Source: Heloderma charlesbogerti (lineage: Eukaryota; Chordata; Lepidosauria; Squamata; Helodermatidae). From it: DNA of 64,000 nucleotides. Each line of letters begins with the position of its first letter. Position 1 is the stretch's first letter. Under the pieces are notes generated by a model that worked only from the letters and a program-made list of their open reading frames with translations, ran no database searches and was not told the DNA's origin. The position numbers and the translations under genes are program-made. The stretch covers positions 310,001 through 374,000 of the forward strand of contig JANEZZ010002061.1 of NCBI GenBank assembly GCA_026122225.1, in the 5' to 3' direction. Shown here piece by piece: positions 11,097-23,500 of this stretch.

Positions 11097-12615
11097 AGAA
11101 GTTAGCTGCTGATCTTCACCAGCTGTTACTGAAGAGCTGGATACCCAACATTTGTAGTGGTGACCGAATAATTTGAAACTGCCTTCATGCACTTCCTGTC
11201 TTCTCTGCATTTAGAATTTCAGAACCTTTAGTGTTCGTAGGCTCATTTGCTAACATCAAACAAAACTCCCTTGATGTAACAAGCTATGGAGTAGAAGCAG
11301 CAGCGTGCCATTTCTTATGCTATGTGTTTTCCTCTTTAAAAATGATGAGTATTTTATGTATAAGCCTCTTAGCATCTGTCTCCTATCTGACTGACCCTGA
11401 AATTCCAAGCCACTTTGGCCTTGTTCCACATGAAAGCTCATTCCTGGGGACTGAATTGGATGGGGAGCAGCAACTGTTGAATTGCCCTTTGTTTCCCTTT
11501 CTGTAGCCAGCTTGTAACCTGAGGAGTGTAAAAATGTGCAGCTATTTGTAGGCTCTGGCTTGGGAGTACTGGCTGTGCAATCTCTTAGGTAGGGAGCTAG
11601 TCTGATTCTGCTAGATATATTCACTGAAGCTATTCCCACTGCAGTGCTATCAATGGGCATGTGCCTTCAGAACTAGCCACGTGACCCAGCTGCACTCTCC
11701 ATGTCAGCAGCGTGACCGAAAAGTCCCAGGCGTGGATGTTTGATGAGGTAGAAATTGTGCAGCCTCTGCTTCCTGCCATTCATGCTTTTCATTGATCCTT
11801 TTCCTGTCTCTCCATTCCAGCTGCAGTCACTAATTGATTCAGTTGGAACACTCCTTCCTTCCTGAAGTAAGGGGAAGAGGGACACTCTACAACACCTAAA
11901 GCTGTCCTGTTGGCTAAGGTCCCATCTGCATTACTCAGTAAAGCTGTTCTGCTGATTAAGGTTCCTTATGCATCACAAGTAACAGCTGGTTTAATTGAAT
12001 ACTACTAGTGGAAGTTTATCATCATGCAAATTCACTGACACTAGTTATTAGCACTGATATTGCTATATGAGTAATTATCAAGTTAGTTCTTGGATCAGGG
12101 TGGGGTTTGCGTGTGCATATGGTTGTGTGTGCATAAGTTTAAGAGATCAGCTCCTAAATTGATTTGTAATCCAGCAACATGTCTATGGACACACTGGAGT
12201 AGAAATGACAAAGATAATGGTATTCCACTGGGATTAATTGTTGCTCGTGCATGTGAAGCCCTAATTAACGTGGCTGCTAGGTCTCTGAAACCAGATCTCC
12301 CCTGCTCTGGAAGGAAGAGATTAAAAGCTGCACATCATCTTTCACGGTTACCACTTAACAAATTGACTTAAAGATGGAATTGACAGCGCTGCAGTGGGAA
12401 TGGCTTCTGATCTTTTAAAATCAGGAATTGGCTAGTTTGCTAACATATACCAGCTGAGGCTCCACGAAGGACTTACCCTCCATTTCCTGTCCTTACTGAC
12501 AATCTGCACCATCACCTGCCCTCTTTCTTTGGGTGGTGGTAAGGATTGGGCTCACTCTTTAATGTGTTACCACTACCTATTGAGGCAGGAAATGTATTCC
12601 TCCCCATCAGCTGCA

Positions 12616-12648
12616 GTGTGTGAGTGTGTGTGTGTGTGTGGGGGGGGG
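12616..12648 (+). repeat. (TG)n microsatellite and G-run
   Basis: TG units with one interruption, followed by eight to nine G. Confidence 0.85.
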
Positions 12649-13359
12649 TTATAGGGGGCTGCTATTCCTTGTTCTTTTCCCTATGGGTGGCTGCTGCTCC
12701 TAGTTACTATCTAGTGATAGTAATTAGGAGTTGTGTGATGTAGCTGCCATTGTAGCTGGTGTCTGGCCACCCCCATCTTGCAGATGGAGGGGGGAGGTAC
12801 TGCAGGGGCCACCAGAAAACATATTGCTGAGGACCCTCATAAACTGAAGCTGGCCCTATTTTTATGGGTAGTGCCGTCCTGGCCTTTCTGGCTTTTCCTC
12901 ATCTCTCACCCTAGGTAGAAGACATTATTTGAATAAGATCTGATCAAAGTAGTACATTCTCCAAAGCTGCTCTACTCTGTGTACCCAACCCCTTTTTCTC
13001 TATCATCTTATTTAAACTCAGCCTGAAGTCCCCCTGCTTAAAAGCAGCGATGTCAAAGTCACTGATAAATTGCAGTCAAAATGGAGCTCAATTTCTTAAA
13101 TATCTGATCAGTGGGTTCCTCTTGACAAATTGCAAGATAGGTCTGCTATAAAATAAGAACTAGAGATTAAGGCCTTTAGTCTATCCTCAGATATGATGCA
13201 GGATTATTTTCCAAGGGTTATTTCATTGCAAAATATCCCAGCTCAGCTATAGATGCACTGAGTATCCTTGGAGAAGTTACACTGTCAGTCACAATTTTTT
13301 AATCTGTAAAATCAGCAAGCCTATGCCCCCTAGACAGCGGATAGACAGCCATAGGATTG

Positions 13360-13683
13360 GTCGGTTCCCAGAGAACTGCCTCCCCACCCCCTCCCCTGCC
13401 GCCTTGTAGGCGGCGCAGATTGTCCCTGAGCTCCACGCTCATAAGAGCAGCGAGGGAAAGGGGGCATTCCTGGGGGCGGGGAGTTCATAAGTGCCGGTAC
13501 AACACTTCCTATGTGTCATCGGGCCTCCTCACCTTTGATGACCCGTGGCTAGATATCTGTAATTGGCTGTCTAGTGGCGAATGCAGAGTGGCTGGAGCGT
13601 GGAGGAGAGGATTCCCTCCGCACTCCTCCCGCTGTGCATTGAATAGGTGGTCGCCTTCAAGTTCGGAGGTGCCTGTCTATCGG
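13360..13683. other. CpG-rich block between 10-bp direct repeats
   Basis: This 324-base segment is much richer in G, C and CpG than the surrounding intron (I count more than a dozen CpG). It is bounded on both sides by the exact 10-mer CATAGGATTG (13350-13359 and 13684-13693), like a target-site duplication. It holds a small stem CCGCC/GGCGG at 13399-13413. An inserted element is the likeliest reading; a CpG-island regulatory element is the alternative. No family recognised. Confidence 0.45.
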
Positions 13684-13693
13684 CATAGGATTG

Positions 13694-16600
13694 CTCTCTT
13701 AGAAAATTACAGTGACCCACTTCAGAGGGTGATCATTGTGAGTGTGAAAAAAGATCAAGGTTATGTAACACTTTATACATTAGACAGGCTCCATGTAAAT
13801 GACAGATTAGATTTATTACTCCTTAAAAGTAACTTTGTCTAGACACATCCACTCCTTTAGTGCTGGGAAATGTTGCCAGCGCTGCTCATCTCTGATACCT
13901 TATTTGCTCCCGTCAAGTTGTTCCTCTCCATCTTGCACCTTGAAATGCATTGGGCAGCCCTCCTTGTCTCTCTGATTCTTCAGAGTCATCAGCCTAATGG
14001 GCCAGACAGAGGAGAGAGATGTGTTGCCTCACTGCCCCAATATTGTTTACCTCTGGCTTTTTAAATCACTTTTTAAGGAGATTTCTGAAGCTTCAGACTT
14101 GTGATTTGTGGAACTGCTAATAGGATTTAAAGTTGCCTTTCAGCTTCTCGTGCTTCAAGTAAAAAATTCTTACTGTTTTAACATCTTCAGTCTCCCAGGG
14201 GTTTAAAAAAAAAGAAAAGTGTACTGGGAGAGATCTTGGCCTGATTGGTATGTCAGAAGGAGCAGGATAGATCCTGGCCAAAAATGCAGGAGCAGCCAAT
14301 ACTTTACGAAGCCTAGAAACTGTAATTTAAGCAGGATGTCTCAAATTTGAGAATGTGAGTGGCTATAACTGCAGTCCTAAGCATGCCCTGGGTGAGTACA
14401 GATGACTGTTAGAAAACAGAGGGACTTCATTCCCGGAAAATTTGTTTTCAGATTGAGATGCCAGCTATTCGGTGGAAAGTGAGAAGTCTGGCTAATTCTG
14501 TTACTTCCTCAAAAAGCAAATCTAGGCAAAAATGGATGGTGTGCCTTGTATGAGTTCCGGAATTACTGTGAACATGCATCTGCTTACTTGCCTGGGATTG
14601 TGTAGTACTTGTGACATGCATCTTGCATTTCTGTGTAAGGGTACAAAGAAAACCCTCAGCTTTGACTTGTCCTGAAAACATCTGCTATGCATGTCTCTCT
14701 TGTTATCTTCCTGCACAGATTTTTACTGCAGCAGCTGAGGAAAAGAGCCATAGGCTATGCCCATTCCTGTTTTATATCTGTTTATTGGCCAGATCAAAGC
14801 ACTGACTTTCAGTAAACTTCCTTCAAAGGGCATTTATATGTGTGGAAATGTTGCCCCCTTTCCTCTTTTCTGTGACCCTCTTTTGAAAATGTTAAACACA
14901 TGAGCTTCAGGGTAGATTGCTTCAGGTAGTTACAAAATGATGGACCCCCAATTGGAAGGAAGCTTTGGAATTTTCAGAGCTGGCATTTTGAAGACCATGT
15001 GATGGTTCTTGGAGATTTTCGGCTGCTGTAGAATGGCACTTCTGGTGATTTTTACAGCCTGCAGGTCTAGCCTCTTGAATTGCTCTGAGTTCCATTTTTC
15101 AGATCCAAAGAATGGCTCAAACCCACTTTAATGCAATAAAGGCTAATAATAATTTTCTCCCTTCTTGTTTTTCAGTGAGTGCAACAAATGCACCATCGAT
15201 TCTTTAGTTGATTCAGAAGGATCCAAAAATCTTTCCACAAAGTAGCTCTGTCATCTCTGGGATCCAGACACCTTCATGGGGCAGCATTTCCATTGTGAGG
15301 AAGACATATTTTCCTAGCGCTCAAAATTCAAAATACTGTTGCTGGAAAAATGTGCTTTCCCTGAAACCCTTTCCATTGCAATGAAGACTATATTTGGACC
15401 CGTAACATCACTAGTGATTGGTGATTCTCTTTTACTCCAAATTAATCTTTTACTTTTTTTTGGTAACCTTTAGAGGTAGTACCCTCCCCTGCTGTACTAC
15501 TCAAGCAGCAGGGAGCTCCCTGGATCTTCCAGGAAACAAAGCTGGCAAATGACAGCAAGACTGCCACTACCTTCTCCTTTCTGCCCCCTCTAGCAGTGCT
15601 CCTTTTTCTTGAACCTCTTCAGTTTGTTGAAACCTTCACATGTCTCCTCTCCAGTACTGCGGCATATACCTCCTCCTAATTTTAATGTTCACTTTCTGCT
15701 TTTAATAATGGAGACACAAATTTGATAAGGTTCTTGGCAAAACCCTTCCCCGCCTAATAAGATTCTGCCTTGTGTTAACTGAAAATACTGTTAGACTGGC
15801 TGGGGCATGCCGGGTGTTGTAGGACTTCTTTCTGTCTAAACGTGCATAGTATTGTGCCCTAAGGGTTTTTTCCCCCAGGTGACCATCCCTAGTAAGCATG
15901 TTTATTAAAGATGTATTAAAAATATTCGTGCATACACACAGTCTTTTTATTTGTATACTGTGTGTGTGTGCTTGTGCTTGCAAACAGGGTTAATTAAAAA
16001 CAAAAGTATACATTAGCCAAACCTGCTAAATTGGATCCCAATTTAAGACATCAGAAAATGTTCTGATCCAAAACTTTCTAGAAAGCCCGTATTGCTGGTT
16101 TTGAAGTGATCTTGCAAAGAAGAAAAATGCAGTTGCACTTCACTTTGCAGGATTGTCTGAATAAGCCTTTGAATTCTGGTAGTGTGTTCCACATGTGTGA
16201 ATTGGGGATGCTGTGAGGTCCTCCACCATAGGTTTGTGATCTACCAAGCATAAGAGAGTAATTTGCAGCCCAGCTATGGTGCCTTGGCTTTATAGCTTAG
16301 GCTATAAAGGCTCCTGCTGTTAGGTCTGGCAATTCTCAGTTTTGGTGTCCACGTGGTGGCCATCTCATAAGCACTTCAGGGCCTTGTTAAGGTATATATT
16401 TAACAATAAAACTCTTCTTTCCACATAAAATTATTCCATTCTGAATTTACAAGTTAGAATAAAATGCTTTCGTGTGGGTTTCACATTACAGCAGTGTATT
16501 ATACACTATCCTAGACAGTTGATGTTTGTACCCTGATTTGGAGGGGAGTGAGTAAGGGAGTCTTTGTGCTAGGACCTATCTTTTTAGAGCTCCAACTCTG

Positions 16601-17303
16601 TTTATATATCCTACCTGGATTTGTTGTTGTATGGCCTTTATGTAAATGCCATACTTGAAAGGCAAGATAATGATACGTAATCATGTAGGTAGAGCATGGT
16701 TTCAGGGATGACAGCATGCTGTTTAAACATAGTTTGATGTCCAAAAAGTGTTGGTGGCTTGCTGATGGAAAGCCATTAGAAGCCTGCTTTTGTATCATAA
16801 GAAGAAGTGACTCAGCATAGTTTTTACACAGGCTGTAGCAATTACAGCCTAACATTTTCAGAAGAACTTCACACTCCAAACTGATAACAGCTGATTGGGC
16901 ATCATCCTCATTGGGCCCAGTCCATTGCCTGTGGCAAGTGTGTACTCTGTGCTGGAGAGGCATCTTCTAATAGCTTGGCTCTTAATGCTGACAGAGAGAA
17001 AGAAGGCTTTGAGGGACTTCGTAGAAGTAGAATTATAGTATAAATGCAATTCTCAATTATCATAATCCTAAGGATTAGAAATTTAGCTCTTCTTTATAAT
17101 GACTGTTGAGATTCTTAGGATTCTAAAACAACTATATATGGCTGATTAAATGCACCTTAGAATGTGTGTAGTAGTTGAGCTTCTCTTCCTCTACTCTTTT
17201 TTTTAAAAGGGTGTGAGACGTTCTCCCCTTTTCTTTTTCCTCCTCCTCCTTCAATACTTCCAGTGATGGGGGTCTGATCTTCTTTTTCTTGTGTTAATTT
17301 CAG
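13694..17303. other. 3' part of intron 1, nothing recognised
   Basis: Contains no identified exon. An open frame of 150 codons on the minus strand (16511-16963) has no domain I know. The last 100 bases include T-rich tracts and CTCCTCCTCC leading into the exon 2 acceptor. Confidence 0.5.
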
Positions 17304-17597
17304 CTGTTGGATCTCAAGCTAAGATATCCTTCACCAAGGAGCCGTATTCCCAGGATGCCTTGCATGGTCGCAGTGCCATCTTGCGCTGTGAAGTGGAGGA
17401 ACCAAGTGACACAGAGTTTGAGTGGCTACAGAGTGGGGTCCCTGTTCAAGACACGGAACGCCGTTTCAAGGAAGGGAGCAATCTTCAGTTCACCTCTGTT
17501 GACCGGCAGCAAGATGGTGGGAATTTCCAATGTGTGGCCAGGAATGTAGTAACTGGAGAAGAAGCTCGAACAACAAATGCATCTTTCAACATAAAGT
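17304..17597 (+). CDS. PTK7: PTK7 exon 2: Ig domain 1
   Basis: Whole first Ig domain in one exon, entered and left in phase 1. The B-strand cysteine is in LRCEVEEP, the core tryptophan in FEWLQSG and the F-strand cysteine in GNFQCVARN. The acceptor follows TTTCAG. The donor chosen is t|GTGAGC, because the leftover t pairs with gg of the next exon to make Trp (human has IKWIE here). A sequon NAS lies near the end. This is the first exon visible; the signal peptide must be upstream. Confidence 0.95.
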
Positions 17598-20500
17598 GTG
17601 AGCACTTGGTTTACAAACTGGGCTTGCTCGGTCTGACATCAACATTGTTTAATCCAGTCTGACATAAAGGGGCTGTTCACATGTAACTGTGGCAGATCAT
17701 GGATTAATTAACACATGATTTGCTGCAGTGTGCCAGGCGCGTTCCACAGCCTTTTTGAGTATTCAACCCACAATCGGGTCAATTGGGGGCTGCTACATGA
17801 CATCCAGACCCGGACACTAGGTTGAACAACCCACAATTAATCTACAATTAGTAATTAGGCTAACTGTGTATTGTTTAACCCACAATTAGCCTATAGTGTC
17901 CAGGTTTGGGCCTCTCACATCCACATGAATATTCAAAATGGCTGTGGAATGCATCCCACACATGGCATGGCAAATAATGGGTTACTTCACCCATGAGTTG
18001 CTGCTGTTACATACGAACTGGGTTAATGAAGGGTGGGGAAAAAGAGATGCAACAAATGTGTTCTTCATTTAAGCCAACTTACCATCTACCCTGAATACTA
18101 AAAAAGAAAGGTCTTTGCCTGGCACCCAAAAGATAACAATACAGGCACCAGGATATCCTCCTTGTGTAGAGCATATAGTTGCATCAGTAGCCTTGTAGGT
18201 AATGACTGATCCATACTTTCCAGGCTTTGTGCCCTCCTTAATTAAAGCTGTGGAAGAGAGCTGCTACCTCTTGTGTTGCCATCTCTGGTATGAGAACTGA
18301 AGCTAATGGAGTTTTTGACTTAATGGCAGTTTTGAGTATGGTGACTGTTCAGCCTAAATCTTTCAGAGAGCCTCAATATCAGTGACACTCCATTATCTAA
18401 ATTTTAGCGAATCGGATGTTACTGGTATTGATGCTGTCTGAAGGATTCATCATTACCAGGTCATTAGTAAGAGAAGGTATGTTGGTGGCTAAAGTGCCTG
18501 AAGAAACATTTCATGCTATTTGTAAGGAGAGAGATTCAAGAACTTGTGCAACAATGTGAAGTATAGTGTAAGCTAGAAGTAGGGAATGTCTTGTTTTTTT
18601 GCCTGGAATCCACGTTACTAACAGGTTACCCTTTTTTGTGCATAGTCACATAAAGGCCATATATGTATCAGTTGCACACTGACATATGTGCACTTCATAT
18701 GATATGGCACACACGTACACAAATGCATGCCATAAAACCAGAACCTGCACTTCTTTCACCATATTACAGACATACCTTTGTGTGTTCACTCACTCTCTCC
18801 ACACACACATGCTCTCTCTCTCTCTCTGTCTTAATCGAGCTGGCACAGGAATGTGCTTAGCAGGCAGCAAGGGAAAGGGGTAGTGGGGAAACCTTTGTTC
18901 TCCCCCAGGTAAGCAAAAACTGCAACAGAAGAGTGGAGCTACTCTCTTGGCCCAGAGCCTGGTCCAAAGGCACATGATACAGTCACTGTGCTGAAGCTGA
19001 GCAGTTCTGGATCCAGTGCCTGATCAGAGGTTGCTTGAGAACCCAGTACATGCTCCTTCAGCTCCACGGAGGAAAGGTGGGATATAGATGAAATGCATAA
19101 ATATCTGCCCATAAGCTACAGCAGCAATTTTTTCCCCGAGGCAAGTAGTCGTTGAAGAAAGCAGTTGCCAGTTGCTAAAATGGTAGCACTTATGGCTCTG
19201 TTTTCAGTAGCCTGGTCCCTTCCAAAAGCATGGTCATCATCTGAGCTGAGCCAGCTCTTTGATGAAACCTTATCCTTGGTTCAGGGTGAGGCCAACCTAA
19301 AAGGAGCCATAGGGGATTTGCAAGGAGCCAGATGTAAGCAATGGAGAGAGTGCTTGGCTTGGCCTGCCTGTTCGGGTTTAGCACCCCAGGTGTAAATCCT
19401 CTGTCTGGCACAGCTAATGTTTGCCTTTCTCTTCTCCCCCACCCACCCCGATGAATTTTGCTGCAAAGCCATAAGGAATGCAACGACCTCATTAGTGGGC
19501 CAGCTGTGCTCTTGAAGTGAGATCAGATAACATACAATGGCCCCCACCTGCTGTCTCTTGGCTTGGCATGTGATCGCAGAAAGTCAGGCTTGGAGATGGC
19601 TCAAGACTCCTGTGATGCTCCTAAACAAGGGCAAGTGCTACATGTGACTGAAGCACTTGTACATAAAGGCGTTTGACAAGAGAGCCTAGTGTTCACCCCA
19701 TCTCCCACTATAATAGGGTAGCTCCTTGGAATATCTGTCACCTAATTGCCTGTCCAGGGGAGGTGGTGATTTGGCAACCATGCAGAACTGAAAGCATCTT
19801 CTGTTAGGAAACCTTAAAATCCATCTGGAGATCTTTCTGAGTCTGACCATAGGCCACACTTATTAGTTTCATTACATAAGCAAGAATGATACAGGTTTGC
19901 AGTGCAAATAATGTAGCTCAGCTGTAACTTCCCAGTGCTGATCAAGTGCAGTCATGCAGAGGTGGAAGCAATGTTGCATTCCTGTACTGACCCTTTGACA
20001 CCTGGTGTTGGATATATGGAGGCTTCAGTTTCCAAAGTACTATGGAGCAGTGGTCTCCAAACTGGGGTGCTCGAGATGATCCATTGGGGTGCGCAAGCCG
20101 CCTGATAATTGAGCAGCCTCCTGCTGTCCTGACAAGCTGCCATTGTGTGCAATGATGGCAGCAGCAGAGGCAGCAGGGTGGGAGTGGAGCCGAGAGGGAA
20201 GCTCCGTGGCATTTCTCTCTCTGCTCCAGTCCTATCCAGCCTCTGCCACAGCCACTGAGAGCAACTGTGCCAGTCTCTGCCAGGCACGGCAGAACAAGGC
20301 GCAGTTGCCTGCTCGGCCGCAGCACCAGAGCAGCTGCCATCCAGCCAAAGGAGAGCAAATTTGTTGCAGAACAGTGTTCCAAATTTGCCGACCTTTTCCG
20401 TGATGACAAGTGGCTGACAGTAGTATGCTACCTAACAGATATTTTTGAAAAAATAAACACACTTAATCTGTCCCTTCAAGGTAAAGGTGACATTTTAACA

Positions 20501-23500
20501 ATGAGTGAGAAAGTAACTGCTTTCCAAAAGAAACTCGTGCTGTGGAGAGAGCATTTTGAAAATGGATGTTTGGAAGTGTTTCCATCAGTATGTGATTTTG
20601 TTGCTGAAAACTATGTGTCACCTATAAAAACTCTCATGTCTGCATACTTCAAAAACTTGGAAACAGAATTTTCTAACCTGTTTAAAAATCTTCCAAATGA
20701 AGAGATTCAGTGGGTTTTGAACCCAGTTGTTAAAAATATACAAATGCAACACCTTCCGATTAGTTTGCAAGAACAACTGATTAACATCAGGGAAGATGGA
20801 AATTTACTAGATAAATTTCAGCAAAAACCTTTGAATAACTGGTGGATGGGATTGAAAAATGAGTATTATGATTTAGTAAGCATAGCAAAAGATGCACTTT
20901 TTCCATACTTATCTTTGTGAGGTGTCTTTTTCACCTATGACAGCCATTGAAACCTGGTATTGAAATAAACTGAACTTAGAACCAGACCTTCGAATCACTG
21001 TGTCACAAAGTGTTAAACCAAGATTTTCAAAAATAATGAACAATCACATTGTTCTCACTAAAAATGTTATCATCATTAATATTTTTTAGTGAGAACAAAA
21101 AGGGGTTTTGTACCATTAATAAATTATTTTAAAAATATTGTTCATTTCATCTTTCTCTCATCCTTCTTTAATTTCTATTTTTGTGTATGTTTTATAATGT
21201 ACGTAACATATTAGTACAGTAGTACATGTATATCATTTATAAATACATATACATATATTGGGGACGTGTGCACAAAAAAGTTTTACTGATAGGGGTGCGC
21301 GATCAAAAAAGTTTGGAGACCACTGCTATAGGTGGGCAGAGGCTTCAAAGTTACCTTTGCTTTGTTTTCTCTTCCCATGCCCTTTTTGGTAGGGATCGAA
21401 ACAGGGGGAGTTGTCTTGAAGAACCCAGCTAGGGTGGAAGATATACAAAGTTCTGCTCCAGTGACATTGCGCTGCCATATTGATGGGCATCCACGGTAAG
21501 GAGCCACTATTGTGAACAATTCATGCTCTTTGCTGGCTATCTCTCCCTTCCCTCCACCCGCTGGAATCTTGCTCATCCAATAAACTTTTAAATGTTAAGA
21601 AAAGTTGAATAGAACAGTCCTGAACTTGAAAATGAAGGCAGCTGTTCAGTCCTACAGTGCTGCTCATGCCTGAATGTGCTTTGGTGATGTCAAGATGATA
21701 CAGAGTTGACATGCAGAAGAGGGTTATTGCCCCTTGGCACAACATAGTTTTACACTGTTACCTTCTGGGCTTGCAGTTTAATTCACTGGTTTTCATTTGA
21801 ACATCTGTGTCTTGCCCATTTGTGTTGGGAGAAAGAATTAATCCAGTGGGCCATTTATCAGCTGCTTGTTAAGCATTGGCTCTTGCTATGGTTCTGAGCT
21901 GTTAAACTGTCTGTCTCATAGACCAACAAGTCAGTGGTTCCGGGATGGCACCCAGATCATAGATGATCGTACCAACTATTCAGTCAGCAACAAGGAACGG
22001 ACATTAACTCTCAAGAGTGCCAGCCCAGATGACAATGGCATCTATTACTGTTGTGCTCGGAATGCCGTGGCCTTTGTGTGCAGCAGCAGCAACTTCAGTC
22101 TGAGCATCATAGGTAAATAGGAGTTGTGCTGTCACAATTTTCTAATCTTGGGGAATGTCTCAAGTGTCCTTGTGTTGGCTGTATTCTCTTATATTAGTCA
22201 CAGGATGAGCCCATGAGCTATTTTGAAAAACTCCCATGTTTATGGCCACATTTGAGGTCTTGCAGAGGCTTCAAGCCATTTCTCACGCTCTGTCAAGGAA
22301 ATACCTGCTTCTCTTATTGGGCACATGTGAAATGGATGTGCAGATGATAAGGAGCTCCCAGTATCTTGTATCCCTATTGCAAGTATATTTTGGAACATCA
22401 TACCTTTTTTTTTAGCATGTATGGAATATGAAACGTAATATATTAAGCAGTTCTCTGTTAATGGAGTGTTCAGCATATCTCCCCTTCTCACTTCTACACA
22501 GGAACTTGCAAGTAGAGCAGGGGAGGGTACCCTAATCTGGCCCATGGAGGTTGTCTGTCCAGTCTCCTCCCCAAGTCCCACCCATCCCAGAATATTGTGA
22601 GGAGGCAGGGAGAGGAATCCCTTTCTCTCCAGATAACAAGGGGATTGGGGAAGTGGTGGTTTCATCTGTCCTGCATCCTCTCCCCAACGGGAGAAGGTGC
22701 GAGGCAGGCGAAGTGGCTTCGCAGTGTGCAGGCCTTCTCCAATGGGAAAAGACCAATGTGCGGTGAAACCGGTTCCCGGTGAACGTGCCGGGAGGATCAT
22801 TGTGTCGACGCACCCACCTGATATTCGGCCTGCAGGGAGCAGGGTGGGGTTCATCAAGTTCCCACCCCATTCTGGTTGCCCACACCTGCTGTAGAGGTTG
22901 CCTGCCCCTGCTGGAGGCCTGGATGGCCAGAGAAATGTATGGCTTCTCTGTGCCCTTATAAAGGCAATAGGAAATCAAAGTGCACTGCACGGGCATATGC
23001 ATATAGCATATTGAAAAGGCAGTCCATTGTGATGGCTTTCAGGGTCTACATGCAATTTGGTTCATTTTTCAGCTGGAAGAGTGGTAGTTTTGGCCATGTC
23101 AACTTTGTTGCTTAATCCTTTTTGAAGTCGAGGTTACATGGGATCCAACATCTGAAACAGAGGACTCTAGCCCTTTTTCCCATTATGTTTTAATTGTCTT
23201 CCAGGTAATAAATACATTTTTAACAAATTGTACTGAGCAAAACAAGGTACTAGAACACAAATTTAGAATGAAAATTTCAAAGCACACAGTGCTAACAGAT
23301 TATAAAGCTATATAGGAATATAAATAGGAGAGGTATAATGAAACTTATCAAACAAATGAAAAGAAGAGATCTAATTAAGACTGATCTAATACAAATTATA
23401 ATATTTTTGAAATCACTTTAGTTCACCTGGCCATGCCAGCCGGGAAGGAGGCTGCCATCCTGTGCACGCTTACCTAGGAAGAAGTTCCACTGGGCATTCT

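Larger units (their letters stand above)
9216..13359. other. Intron 1 stretch with simple repeats only
   Basis: No exon or named transposon recognised over about 4.1 kb. It holds a GGA tract (11069-11096), a TG tract (12616-12640) followed by a G-run, and short CA runs near 10797. Random open frames (for example on the minus strand at 9745-10131) show no domain. Confidence 0.5.

Noticed and set aside
13357..13842. 161-codon plus-strand frame over the CpG-rich block, considered as PTK7 exon 1
   Set aside because: It has no signal peptide-like hydrophobic core, and a donor ending in the phase 1 needed by exon 2 is not evident. The openness follows from GC richness.
16511..16963. 150-codon open frame on the minus strand in intron 1
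   Set aside because: No start context, domain, splice partner or codon pattern I recognise; possibly an old repeat, but not supported as a gene.
22240..23002. 205- and 156-codon minus-strand frames in intron 4
   Set aside because: They lie over a GC-rich hAT-type MITE and have no domain or conservation signal.
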